Source of the DNA: a bacterium
GTDB lineage: Bacteria; JAUVQV01; DATDCY01
NCBI GenBank assembly: GCA_036524115.1
Contig: DATDCY010000243.1
Coordinates: 1-32,669, forward strand
DNA: 32,669 nt
Direction: 5' to 3'
The position numbers and the translations under genes are program-made. A model generated the notes under the pieces. The model saw only the letters and a program-made list of their open reading frames with translations, made no database searches and was not told the DNA's origin. Shown here piece by piece: positions 24,250-31,852 of the stretch (position 1 is its first letter; every line of letters starts with the position of its first letter).

Positions 24250-24918
24250 CTATCCTCCGGCCCCGCCGGCCTCCCCCCGGGGCCAGCCGTCGGCGCCGAC
24301 GAGGTCGACGAAGACGCAGCCGCCGAGCTCCTCGCGCAGATCCCCGGCTTCGCGACGGGTCAGCCGCAGCAGGCGCTGCGAGCGGCGGCCGCCGACGGGG
24401 ACCACCAGCCGGCCACCGGGGGCGAGCTGGGCGGTGAGCGCTTCCGGGACGTGCGGGGCGCCCGCCGTGACGATGATCGCATCGTAGGGGCCGTGGTCCG
24501 CCCACCCGAGCGTCCCGTCGCCGTGGCGCAGCACGACGCGGTGGCAGCCGAGCCGGTCGAGCACCTCCCGCGCGCGGCGGTAGAGCGGCGCGATGCACTC
24601 CACCGAGAAGACCCGGTCCGCGATCTCGGCCAGGACCGCGGTCTGGTAGCCCGAGCCCGTGCCGATCTCCAGGACCGTCTCCCCGCCGGCAAGCGCGAGC
24701 GCCTCCGTCATCGTGGCGACCATGAGCGGCTGCGAGATGGTCTGGCCGTGGCCGATCGGCAGCGCATCGTCCCCATATGCGCGGTCCCGCAACGCCGCGT
24801 CGACGAAGAGGTGGCGCGGCACGCGGCCCATCGCCCTCAGCACTTCCGCGTCGCGGATGCCCGCGGCGGAGAGCTGCTCGACCATGCGCCGGCGCGCCAG
24901 CGCGTAGATGTCGCTCAT
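24250..24918 (-). CDS. pcm: Protein-L-isoaspartate O-methyltransferase
   Basis: Pcm methylates L-isoaspartyl residues in aged proteins with S-adenosylmethionine, starting their repair. The 222-residue protein has family segments [33 protein letters not shown], where the [11 protein letters not shown] stretch is diagnostic, then SAM motif [18 protein letters not shown] (about residues 82-98) and the post-motifs [11 protein letters not shown] and [15 protein letters not shown] start, 38 bases after tRNA-Pro(GGG), with a weak ribosome-binding site. Confidence 0.95.
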   Translation of the reverse strand: MSDIYALARRRMVEQLSAAGIRDAEVLRAMGRVPRHLFVDAALRDRAYGDDALPIGHGQTISQPLMVATMTEALALAGGETVLEIGTGSGYQTAVLAEIADRVFSVECIAPLYRRAREVLDRLGCHRVVLRHGDGTLGWADHGPYDAIIVTAGAPHVPEALTAQLAPGGRLVVPVGGRRSQRLLRLTRREAGDLREELGGCVFVDLVGADGWPRGEAGGAGG

Positions 24919-24956
24919 GGCTCAGCGGGCGCGGGACCGCGTCCGCGGGAAAGAAC

Positions 24957-25033
<77 letters not shown>

Positions 25034-25108
25034 ACTTCAAAACCAACCAACATCCAGGCTCCATGCGCCCGAGCGATGAGCGGCATCAGTCCGCTCAATC
25101 GCGAGCGA

Positions 25109-25477
25109 CTACTCTAACATCTTTTCGAGCGCCGCCAAACCCTCGCGCACGCGGCGCATCACCTGCGTGCGGTCGCCGGCGGCGAAACCCAGTTCCATCT
25201 GGCGCTCCGCGGGGGCCTGGCGCCCCTCCCCGCTGAGCCACTTCTTCGCGCCGGCGATGGTGAACTTGCGGCGGTGGAGCAGGTCCTTGATCTCCAGCAC
25301 CGTCTCGACCTCGCGGCGCCGGTAGACGCGCTGGCCGGACTTGTTCTTGCTCGGCCGCAGGAGCCGGAACTCCGATTCCCAGTAGCGCAGCACGTACGGC
25401 TTGACCCCGGTGATCTCCGAGACCTCGCCGATGCGGAAGAACATCTTGTCCGGGATGTGCACCGTCGGCACGCTCAT
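25109..25477 (-). CDS. MerR-family transcriptional regulator
   Basis: A 122-residue protein with an N-terminal winged helix-turn-helix (FFRIGEVSEITGVKPYVLRYWESEF, about residues 13-37, and the wing KNKSGQRVYRRREVETVLEIKDLL). A short Gln/Glu-rich tail follows, with no metal-binding cysteines. It is the small MerR type that often follows ihfA in delta-proteobacterial genomes; its target and inducer are unknown. ATG with GGAAGG upstream, 35 bases after ihfA, so cotranscription is likely. Confidence 0.88.
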   Translation of the reverse strand: MSVPTVHIPDKMFFRIGEVSEITGVKPYVLRYWESEFRLLRPSKNKSGQRVYRRREVETVLEIKDLLHRRKFTIAGAKKWLSGEGRQAPAERQMELGFAAGDRTQVMRRVREGLAALEKMLE

Positions 25478-25512
25478 CGTCGCCCTTCCCGCCGCCGCTG
25501 CGGCGCCCGGCG

Positions 25513-25788
25513 TCAGGGATTGGCGACCTTGCGCAGGATCTGGGAGGGACGGAAGGTGACGACCCGCCGCCGCGAGATCTCGATCTCCTCGCCGGTCTTC
25601 GGGTTGCGCCCCTTGCGGGCCACTTTCCGCCTGACCACGAAGTTGCCGAAGCCGGCGAGCTTGATCTTCTCGCCCCGCTCGAGGTTCTCCTTGATGGTCT
25701 CGAGCACCACCTCGACGATGTGCGCGGTCTCCTTCTTGGAGAGCCCGATCTTCTCGTACAGGGCGCTGACGATGTCGGCCTTGGTCAT
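25513..25788 (-). CDS. ihfA: Integration host factor alpha subunit (HU/IHF family)
   Basis: A 91-residue DNA-bending protein of the HU/IHF family. Family marks are MTKADIVSALYEKIGLSKKE, LAGFGNFVVRRKVARKGRNPKTGEEI with the DNA-intercalating proline in the RNP turn, and the C-terminal VTFRPSQILRKVAN. The N-terminus and the merR neighbour favour IHF alpha over HU. It shapes DNA for replication, recombination and sigma54-type promoters. ATG with AAGGAG 9 bases upstream. In many relatives pheST precedes ihfA; here an EF-G-like gene does. Confidence 0.93.
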   Translation of the reverse strand: MTKADIVSALYEKIGLSKKETAHIVEVVLETIKENLERGEKIKLAGFGNFVVRRKVARKGRNPKTGEEIEISRRRVVTFRPSQILRKVANP

Positions 25789-25836
25789 GCAGTCTGCTCC
25801 TTGTCGAAACCTTGTGCTACCCCGGGATCGGTCGCG

Positions 25837-25865
25837 ATTTTCCCCGGTGCGGCGCCAGAAGTCAA
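25837..25865 (-). promoter_or_regulatory. Candidate promoter of ihfA-merR
   Basis: TTGACT (25865-25860) and GAAAAT (25842-25837), spacer 17, in the 85 bp gap between the EF-G-like gene and ihfA. Confidence 0.45.
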
Positions 25866-25873
25866 GACGCCAC

Positions 25874-27958
25874 CTAGGCTTTCTTCTCCTCCTCGGCGGT
25901 CTTGTGCGCCGCGATGATCTTCTCCGCGATCTGAGCCGGGACCTCCTCGTAGTGGTCCAGATCCATGGTGAACTGGCCGCGCCCGCCGGTCATCGAGGTC
26001 AGGTCGGTCGCGTAGCGCAGCAGTTCGGCGAGCGGCGCCTTCGCGGTCACGTGCTGGCGCCCGCCGCCGCCGTCGACGCCTGCGATGCGGCCGCGCCGCG
26101 AGTTGAGATCGCCGATGACATCGCCGACGAACTCCTCCGGGATCGTGATCTCCAGGCTCATGATCGGCTCGAGCAGCTTCGGCCCCGCCCCCTGGACGGC
26201 GAGCTTGAAGGCCTCGCGCCCGGCAGCCTGGAAGGCCACGTCCTTGGAGTCGACCGGGTGCTCCTTGCCGTCGGTGATCGCGACCTTGACGTCGACGACC
26301 GGGTAGCCGGCGATGGCCCCGTGCTCGAGCACCGAGCGCACGCCCTTCTCGATCGAGGGCTGGAAGGAGGAGGAGATCGCGCCGCCGAAGACCTCCCACG
26401 CGTACTCGAAGCCGCTGCCCCGCTGGAGCGGCTCGACGCGCATGTGGACCTCCGCGAACTGCCCGGCGCCGCCGGTCTGCTTCTTGTGGCGGTACATCGC
26501 CTCGTTCTTCTTGCTGATCGTCTCGCGGTACGGGACCTTCGGCTCCTTGAGCACGACCTCGACGCCGAGCCGCTTCATGCGCTCGACGACGATCTCGATG
26601 TGCTGCTGGCCCATCGCCGAGATCAGCATCTCCTTGGTCTGGGGGTCGCGGGAGATGCGGATCAGCGCGTCGGCCTCGGTCACGCGGTGCAGCGCGGTCG
26701 AGAGCTTGTCCTCGTCGCCCTTGCTCTTGGGCTCGACCGCCATCGAGATCACCGGCGTCGGGAAGACGATCGGCGGGAACACCACGGGGTGCTTCTCGTC
26801 GGCGAGCGTATCCCCGGTCTGGGTCTCCTTGAGCTTGACCACCGCGGCGAAGTCCCCGGGGCCGACCTCCGGCACCGCCTTGAGCGTCTTGCCGAGCACC
26901 TGGTTGAGCGAGCCGGCGCGCTCCCTGGCGCTGCGCGAGGCGTTGTACAGCTGGTCGCCGTGGAGCCTGCCGGAGACGACGCGGAAGAGCGTGATCTTGC
27001 CGGTGTACGGGTCGACGAGCGTCTTGAAGACCAGCGCCGAGAAGGGCGCGTCCTCCTTCGCGGCGCGCTGCTCCTCCTGCCCCGCGGGGCTCTTGCCGGT
27101 CACCGCCGGACGCTCGTCCGGCGCCGGCAGGAGCGAGAAGATCAGGTCGGCGATCGCGGCGGTCCCGGCGTTGCGCACCGGCACCGCGAACACCAGCGGC
27201 ACCACCTTGCCGGCGAGCACGCCCGCCCGCAGGCCCGAGCGGATCTCGTCGTCGCTGAGGGGCTGTCCGTCCAGGTACTTCTCGAGCAGCGTGTCGTCGC
27301 CCTCGGCCACGCCCTCGGCGAGGCGCTCGCGCGCCGCGGCGACCTCGTCGGCGAGGTCCGCGGGGATCTCGCCCGTGGTCTCCTTGCCCGCCGCGTCCGC
27401 CGGGAACAGCCGCGCCTGCCCCTGGAGCAGGTCGACGACGCCGCGGAACGAGGCCTCCGCGCCGATCGGCACCTGGATCGGAACGGGCTTGACCCCGAGG
27501 AAGCGCTCCGCGTCCTCGAGCACCTTCGCGAGGCTCGAGCGCTCGCGGTCGAGCTTGGTCACGACGATCATCCGCGGCAGGCCCTGCTCGCCCGCGGCCT
27601 TCCAGAGCTGCTCGGTCTCGAACTTGATGCCGGTGGCGGCGCTGACGACGAAGATCGCGGCGTCGGCCACGCGGCAGGCGGCCAGGCTCTCGCCGAGGAA
27701 GATGGAGAATCCCGGCGTGTCCAGCAGGTTGATCTTCCCCTTTGCGGTCTCGATGCTCGCCAGCGTCGTGTTGAGGGTGAGCTTGCGGCCGATCTCGTCC
27801 GGGTCGAAGTCCAGGACGCTGTTGCCCTCGTCCACCGAGCCCAGGCGGGTCGTGGCGCCGGCGTGAAAGAGCAGCGCCTCGCCCAGCGAGGTCTTGCCGG
27901 CGCGGCTGCCGCCCAGGAGGATGACGTTGCGGAGCTGACCAACCTCGAAACGCTTCAT
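25874..27958 (-). CDS. EF-G-like translational GTPase (FusA2 type)
   Basis: The 694-residue protein has the EF-G domain order: a GTPase domain (about 1-270), a beta-barrel (about 310-390, FSALVFKTLVDPYTGKITLFRV), then domains III-V ending in DLTSMTGGRGQFTMDLDHYEEVP. It is a divergent paralogue, not housekeeping EF-G. The P-loop is GGSRAGKT (16-23) where EF-G has a His-Ile-Asp lead. The switch II motif is DTPGF (80-84), with Phe in place of the catalytic His, and G4 is TKLD (134-137). Other EF-G2 proteins also lose that His. Slow or absent ribosome-triggered hydrolysis and a role outside normal translocation are likely. ATG with AAAGGAG 6 bases upstream. Confidence 0.9.
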   Translation of the reverse strand: MKRFEVGQLRNVILLGGSRAGKTSLGEALLFHAGATTRLGSVDEGNSVLDFDPDEIGRKLTLNTTLASIETAKGKINLLDTPGFSIFLGESLAACRVADAAIFVVSAATGIKFETEQLWKAAGEQGLPRMIVVTKLDRERSSLAKVLEDAERFLGVKPVPIQVPIGAEASFRGVVDLLQGQARLFPADAAGKETTGEIPADLADEVAAARERLAEGVAEGDDTLLEKYLDGQPLSDDEIRSGLRAGVLAGKVVPLVFAVPVRNAGTAAIADLIFSLLPAPDERPAVTGKSPAGQEEQRAAKEDAPFSALVFKTLVDPYTGKITLFRVVSGRLHGDQLYNASRSARERAGSLNQVLGKTLKAVPEVGPGDFAAVVKLKETQTGDTLADEKHPVVFPPIVFPTPVISMAVEPKSKGDEDKLSTALHRVTEADALIRISRDPQTKEMLISAMGQQHIEIVVERMKRLGVEVVLKEPKVPYRETISKKNEAMYRHKKQTGGAGQFAEVHMRVEPLQRGSGFEYAWEVFGGAISSSFQPSIEKGVRSVLEHGAIAGYPVVDVKVAITDGKEHPVDSKDVAFQAAGREAFKLAVQGAGPKLLEPIMSLEITIPEEFVGDVIGDLNSRRGRIAGVDGGGGRQHVTAKAPLAELLRYATDLTSMTGGRGQFTMDLDHYEEVPAQIAEKIIAAHKTAEEEKKA

Positions 27959-28020
27959 CGGGTCTCCTTTCGCTCGAGCCCGCGCCGGGCGCCGGCGCCC
28001 GCGGCGCGCGGGGACGCATA

Positions 28021-28049
28021 CATGTAGCATCGCACCCCGGGGGAGTCAA
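28021..28049 (-). promoter_or_regulatory. Candidate promoter of the EF-G-like gene
   Basis: TTGACT (28049-28044) and TACATG (28026-28021), spacer 17. The predicted leader is about 55 bases, ending in AAAGGAG. It is divergent from the promoter at 28126-28154, with a GC-rich stretch of imperfect GCGCGGTGGCGG repeats between. Confidence 0.4.
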
Positions 28050-28125
28050 GTGCAGTACCTGTCGTGGAAATCGCCTCCGGACGGGCGCGCGGTGGCGGGC
28101 GCGGGCGCGCGCGGTGGCGGCGCCG

Positions 28126-28154
28126 TTTGCAGCCGCCCGCGGGTGTGCTATGGT
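28126..28154 (+). promoter_or_regulatory. Candidate promoter of the CNB-fold gene
   Basis: TTTGCA (28126-28131) and TATGGT (28149-28154), spacer 17. It would start transcription near 28161, about 22 bases before the ATG at 28184. Confidence 0.45.
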
Positions 28155-28183
28155 TCGCTCCCGGGTGGGGAGGTGACGCGCGA

Positions 28184-29422
28184 ATGCTGTTCCCGGGAAG
28201 CCGGATCTGGTACGAGGGCGCCGTCGCCGACATCGCCACCCTGACTGAGGAAATCAAGAGCTCGGGCTTCTCCGGCCACATCGTCCTCGAGTTCCAGGAC
28301 TCGCTCGACGTCGTCGTCTGCGTGGGCGGCGAGTTCGTGAAGGTGGTGGAGCTCATCGGCGGCCGGTTGCTCTCCGCCAAGAAATACCGCGAGATCTGGG
28401 GCAAGTGCCGCATCAAGCAGGGCCGCATGACGGTGTTCGAGCTGCCGCCCCGCCTGGCGCAGCGCCTGCGCGGCATCCGCGGCCGGCGCGTCCTGTGCAC
28501 GGGCACGGCGGCCGGCGGCTGCGACCCCCTGCGGATCATCGGCGAGCTGAAGGCCGGGGGCTTCTCCGGGATCCTCGACGCGGTCTCCCCGGGCGGCAAG
28601 CTCCTGCTCGACTTCGAATCCGGCGTGATCGCCGCCGCGTACGCAACGAGCTTCGCCGGGCCGGCGCTGGAGGGGTTCGACGCCTTCCGCGACTGGCACG
28701 AGGGGTTCGTGCGCGCCGACGCGGCGACCGTGTTCTCGGTGGCCGGGATCGCGGCCCCCGGCGACGGCCAGCTCTGGGACGAGATCCTGATGGCCGGGAC
28801 CGAGCGCGTGGCCCTGCCGCTGCTCCCCTCGACCGAGCGGCTCGCGCACCGCTACGGCCGGACGGTGCCCGCCGGCGAGGTGCTCTTCGCCGCCGGCGCG
28901 CGGCCGGCGCAGGCGTACTACCTGCTGACCGGCGAGGTCGAGCTGTTCCCGGCCGCGACGGACGGCATCAGCGTCTGCCGCCGCCTCGGGTCGGGGGCGC
29001 TCTTCGGCGTCTCGTGGCTGCAGGACCTCGCGCCGGCCCGCTTCGGCGCGCGCGCCACGGTCGAGAGCCGCCTCCTCGCGTTCGGGCGCGACGCGCTCCC
29101 GACGGTCTTCGCGAACAGCCCCCAGCTCGCGGCGCGCTGCGTCCGCGCCTCCGCCGCCCTGCTGGCCCGCATGCGCAGCCGGCTGGAAGCCTTCCGCGCC
29201 GAGCCGCGCCTGCACGCGATGGAGACGGAGGTGATCGCCACGCTGCGCCGCCCGCACCCGGACAACCCGGACGGGCTCGCCGCGGCGGACCTCTTCGCGG
29301 AGCTGGCGCAGGTGCTGCCGCTGTCGCTGCCGGAGATCGACGCGCTCTTCCGGCGCCTCGTCAGCCTCGGGAGCATCAGCCAGACCGGCGGCAAGATCGC
29401 CCTCACCCTCCGCGAACTCTAG
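28184..29422 (+). CDS. DUF4388-like plus cyclic-nucleotide-binding-fold protein
   Basis: A 412-residue soluble protein. Two similar segments near the N-terminus (TEEIKSSGFSGHIVLEF at about 21-37 and IGELKAGGFSGILDAV at about 119-134) resemble DUF4388/PatA-type domains found in gliding and signalling proteins. Residues about 210-330 form a cNMP-binding fold (VPAGEVLFAAGARPAQAYYLLTGEVEL, then GSGALFGVSWLQ). The phosphate cassette is degenerate: the FGE glutamate is V276, and the partner Arg is shifted (R286 or R290). A C-terminal helical region (343-412) could be a small winged helix. It may be a nucleotide-independent scaffold or bind a different ligand. ATG with GGGGAGG about 10 bases upstream; the longer open frame is rejected. 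Confidence 0.75.
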   Translation: MLFPGSRIWYEGAVADIATLTEEIKSSGFSGHIVLEFQDSLDVVVCVGGEFVKVVELIGGRLLSAKKYREIWGKCRIKQGRMTVFELPPRLAQRLRGIRGRRVLCTGTAAGGCDPLRIIGELKAGGFSGILDAVSPGGKLLLDFESGVIAAAYATSFAGPALEGFDAFRDWHEGFVRADAATVFSVAGIAAPGDGQLWDEILMAGTERVALPLLPSTERLAHRYGRTVPAGEVLFAAGARPAQAYYLLTGEVELFPAATDGISVCRRLGSGALFGVSWLQDLAPARFGARATVESRLLAFGRDALPTVFANSPQLAARCVRASAALLARMRSRLEAFRAEPRLHAMETEVIATLRRPHPDNPDGLAAADLFAELAQVLPLSLPEIDALFRRLVSLGSISQTGGKIALTLREL

Positions 29423-29434
29423 GCATGACCTCCA

Positions 29435-29449
29435 CTCACCGTCGGTGAG
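29435..29449. promoter_or_regulatory. 15 bp perfect palindrome after the CNB gene
   Basis: CTCACCG-T-CGGTGAG, 12 bases after the stop codon. It could be the stem of a weak terminator (no T-tract) or a protein-binding site; it sits just outside the intergenic repeat. Confidence 0.5.
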
Positions 29450-29463
29450 CAGACCGCGGAGAG

Positions 29464-29557
29464 TGGTCCAGATGCAAGGCGCGCGACGATCCGGCGACTG
29501 AGGCGGGCTCGTGCCCGCCGCAGGGAGGCGGGAGGAGTGCAACGCCGCAGATGGGCC
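29464..29557 (+). repeat. Palindromic intergenic repeat, copy 3
   Basis: It fills the gap between the convergent CNB-fold gene and coaX, ending two bases from the coaX stop. The arms are CAAGGCGCGCGACGA and GAGGAGTGCAACGC, as in the two copies near apt. The core is a different palindrome, GGCGGGC-TCGT-GCCCGCC (29502-29519). The conserved arms with a variable palindromic core mark one repeat family. Confidence 0.75.
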
Positions 29558-29558
29558 G

Positions 29559-30329
29559 CTATACGCGCGTCTGCCGTTCCCAGATCAGTCGGAGGCCGTC
29601 GAGGGTCAGGTGCTGGTCCACCACCGTGGCGGCGCCGGTCTCGCGCACGATCAGCTCGGCGAGGCCGCCGGTGGCGACCACCGTCGGCGTCCCGCCCAGC
29701 TCCTGCGAGATGCGGCGTATCAGCGCCTCCACGAGGCCCGCGTAGCCGAAGATGATGCCCGACTGCATGCTCGCCGCCGTGTTCGTGCCGATCGCGACGC
29801 GCGGCCGCGCCAGCTCGATGCGCGGGAGGCGCGCCGCGCGCTGGGAGAGCGCGTCGATCGAGATGCGCAGCCCCGGCGCGATGGCCCCGCCGAGGTAGGA
29901 GCCGTCGGCCGCGATCGCGTCGAACGTGGTCGCCGTCCCGAAGTCCACGACGATCAGCGGCCCCGCGTAGCGCGCGTGGCCCCCGACGGCGTTGGCGACG
30001 CGGTCCGCCCCGACCTCCCGCGCGTCCTCGTAGCGGATGGCGATGCCGGTGTCCGTGTCCGGCCCGAGCACGAGGCACGGCGCGCCGCAGAGGCGGCGCA
30101 CGCCCTCGACGACGCCCTCGCTCACCTGGGGCACGACCGACGCGAGCGCCGCGCCCCGCACCGCCGCCGGGTCGATCCCCCTGCCCGCGAAGAGCAGGCC
30201 GAGGAGCGCCGCCAGCTCGTCCGGCGTGCGGTCGCGGTTGTTCGAGACGTCCCAGTGCGCGAGCAACGCGTCGCCCCGGAAGACGCCGAGGTGCACGTTG
30301 GTGTTGCCGACATCCAGAGCCAGAAGCAC
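29559..30329 (-). CDS. coaX: Type III pantothenate kinase
   Basis: CoaX phosphorylates pantothenate, the first step of coenzyme A synthesis; type III enzymes are not fed back by CoA and use a monovalent cation. The 256-residue protein has the ASKHA-fold motifs LLALDVGNTNVHLGVF at the N-terminus, EVGADRVANAVG, VVDFGTATTFDAI and GTNTAASMQSGI. The GTG at 30329 has GGAGGAGGGGGG about 8 bases upstream and lies two bases after the birA stop. CoA supply fits the CoA-ester chemistry of PaaK and IorAB, but birA-coaX pairing is common in itself. Confidence 0.95.
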   Translation of the reverse strand: MLLALDVGNTNVHLGVFRGDALLAHWDVSNNRDRTPDELAALLGLLFAGRGIDPAAVRGAALASVVPQVSEGVVEGVRRLCGAPCLVLGPDTDTGIAIRYEDAREVGADRVANAVGGHARYAGPLIVVDFGTATTFDAIAADGSYLGGAIAPGLRISIDALSQRAARLPRIELARPRVAIGTNTAASMQSGIIFGYAGLVEALIRRISQELGGTPTVVATGGLAELIVRETGAATVVDQHLTLDGLRLIWERQTRV

Positions 30330-30331
30330 GG

Positions 30332-30982
30332 CTATCCCCCCTCCTCCTTCGCTCGCACCGCGCCGGATTCGAGCGCGCCGTTCCCGGACCCGTCTGCACC
30401 GACCGCCAACCCGGCGGCGGCGAGGCGCGCGCGCGCCGCGGCCTCCCCGCCGGCTTCCCAGCTGGCGTACCAGGCATCGATCTCGCCGCAGAGGCCCGCG
30501 AGCAGCGCCGCGGCCTGGTGCGGCCGCCCCGTCTCGATCCGCAGCGACGTCGCCAACTCCCGCAGCTCGGCGGGGAAGTCCTCCACGGCGGCGCACACGT
30601 TCAGGCCGATGCCGGCGATCAGCGCCGCGGCAGCCCCCGCCCCCGTTCTGGTCTCGAGCAGCACGCCGGAGAGCTTGCGCCCCCCCGCGACGACGTCGTT
30701 GGGATACTTCAGCCCAACCCCGCCTGCGCCGGCGGCCCGCGCGACGACGGCCACGGCCGCGGCGATCACCCAGGAGAGGTCCGCCCACTCCCGCAGGGGG
30801 CGGGACGGGCGCAGGATGACCGAGAAGCAGAGGCCGGTTCCCGGCGGCGAGAGCCAGGGCCTGCCCTGGCGACCGCGGCCGCCGTGCTGGTGGCCCGCGA
30901 CGACGACCGTCCCCTCGGGCCACCCCGCGGCGGCGAGCACCGCGGCCGCATCGTTGGTCGACGCGGTCGCGGCGAGCCGCAC
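30332..30982 (-). CDS. birA: Biotin-[acetyl-CoA-carboxylase] ligase, no DNA-binding domain
   Basis: BirA activates biotin as biotinyl-AMP and attaches it to carboxylase carrier proteins. Visible motifs are STND near the N-terminus, GRGRQGRPWLSPPGTGLCFSVIL, KYPNDVVAGGRKLSGVLLET with the catalytic Lys region, and GIGLNV, then a short C-terminal SH3-like domain. At about 216 residues it is the monofunctional class that lacks the repressor helix-turn-helix. The start is uncertain. The GTG at 30982 leaves only nine residues before STND and has a weak ribosome-binding site; a CTG overlapping the nadC stop, with GGAG at good spacing, is an alternative. Confidence 0.88.
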   Translation of the reverse strand: MRLAATASTNDAAAVLAAAGWPEGTVVVAGHQHGGRGRQGRPWLSPPGTGLCFSVILRPSRPLREWADLSWVIAAAVAVVARAAGAGGVGLKYPNDVVAGGRKLSGVLLETRTGAGAAAALIAGIGLNVCAAVEDFPAELRELATSLRIETGRPHQAAALLAGLCGEIDAWYASWEAGGEAAARARLAAAGLAVGADGSGNGALESGAVRAKEEGG

Positions 30983-30996
30983 GACCGGCGCCCCGA

Positions 30997-31839
30997 TCAG
31001 AGGAACTCCAGGCTGATGTCGACGGCGGGCGCCGAGTGAGTGAGCGCCCCCGACGAAATGCAGTCCGCGCCGCTGGCCGCCATCGCCCGGGCGTTCTCCA
31101 GCGTGATGCCGCCCGAGAGCTCCAGGACCGCCCGGCCGGCGACGAGCGCGACCGCCTCGCGGGCCAGGGCCGGCTCGGCGTTGTCCAGCAGGATCACGTC
31201 CGCCCCCGCCGCGAGCGCCTCCTCGACCTGCGCGAGCGTCCCGGCCTCGACCTCGATCCGCGTCCCCGGCAGCGCGTGGGCGCGCGCCACGCCGACCGCC
31301 GCCGCCACGCCCCCGGCGAGCAGCACGTGGTTGTCCTTGATGAGCACGCCGTCCGAGAGCGAGAAGCGGTGGTTCGTTCCGCCGCCGTGGCGCACGGCGG
31401 CCTTCTCCAGGAGACGCCACCCCGGCGTGGTCTTGCGCGTGTCGAGCACCAGGCACCCCGTGCCCGCGACCGCGTCGACGAGCGCGCGGGTCGCCGTCGC
31501 GATGCCGCAGAGGCGCTGGAGGAAGTTCAGCGCCGTGCGCTCGGCGGCCAGCAGCGAGGCGGCGTCCCCGGAGACCCGGCCGAGCTCCGCGCCGCGGGCG
31601 ACCGTCTCACCGTCGCGCGCGAGCGCCTCGAAGCGCACCGCGGGGTCGACGATCGCAAACACCCTCGAGGCCACCGCAAGGCCGCTGACCGTGCACGCCT
31701 GCTTGGCCACGAAGACCGCCGCGGCCGCGCGTCCCGCGAGCCCGACGGCCAGCGTGGTGGCGTCCGGCCCCGGGAGGTCCTCGTCGAGGGCGATGCGGAT
31801 GAGCCGCTCGGCGTCGCGCGCGGCCGCGTAGTCCGGCAC
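30997..31839 (-). CDS. nadC: Nicotinate-nucleotide diphosphorylase (quinolinate phosphoribosyltransferase)
   Basis: NadC converts quinolinate and PRPP to nicotinate mononucleotide in de novo NAD synthesis. The 280-residue protein carries ERTALNFLQRLCGIATATRALVDA, LDTRKTTPGWRLLEKAAVRHGGGTNHRFSLSD-type active site (about residues 134-166), DGVLIKDNH, IEVEAGTLAQ and the C-terminal ELSGGITLENARAMAASGADCISSGALTHS. The start is a GTG with GGGGAGGG about 8 bases upstream, 13 bases after the valS stop. Confidence 0.95.
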   Translation of the reverse strand: MPDYAAARDAERLIRIALDEDLPGPDATTLAVGLAGRAAAAVFVAKQACTVSGLAVASRVFAIVDPAVRFEALARDGETVARGAELGRVSGDAASLLAAERTALNFLQRLCGIATATRALVDAVAGTGCLVLDTRKTTPGWRLLEKAAVRHGGGTNHRFSLSDGVLIKDNHVLLAGGVAAAVGVARAHALPGTRIEVEAGTLAQVEEALAAGADVILLDNAEPALAREAVALVAGRAVLELSGGITLENARAMAASGADCISSGALTHSAPAVDISLEFL

Positions 31840-31852
31840 GCCCAGCCCTCCC

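Noticed and set aside
25274-28027. Plus-strand open frame of over 900 codons opposite merR, ihfA and the EF-G-like gene
   Set aside because: Same artefact: long stop-free antisense frames are normal at this base composition, and three recognised genes lie on the other strand.
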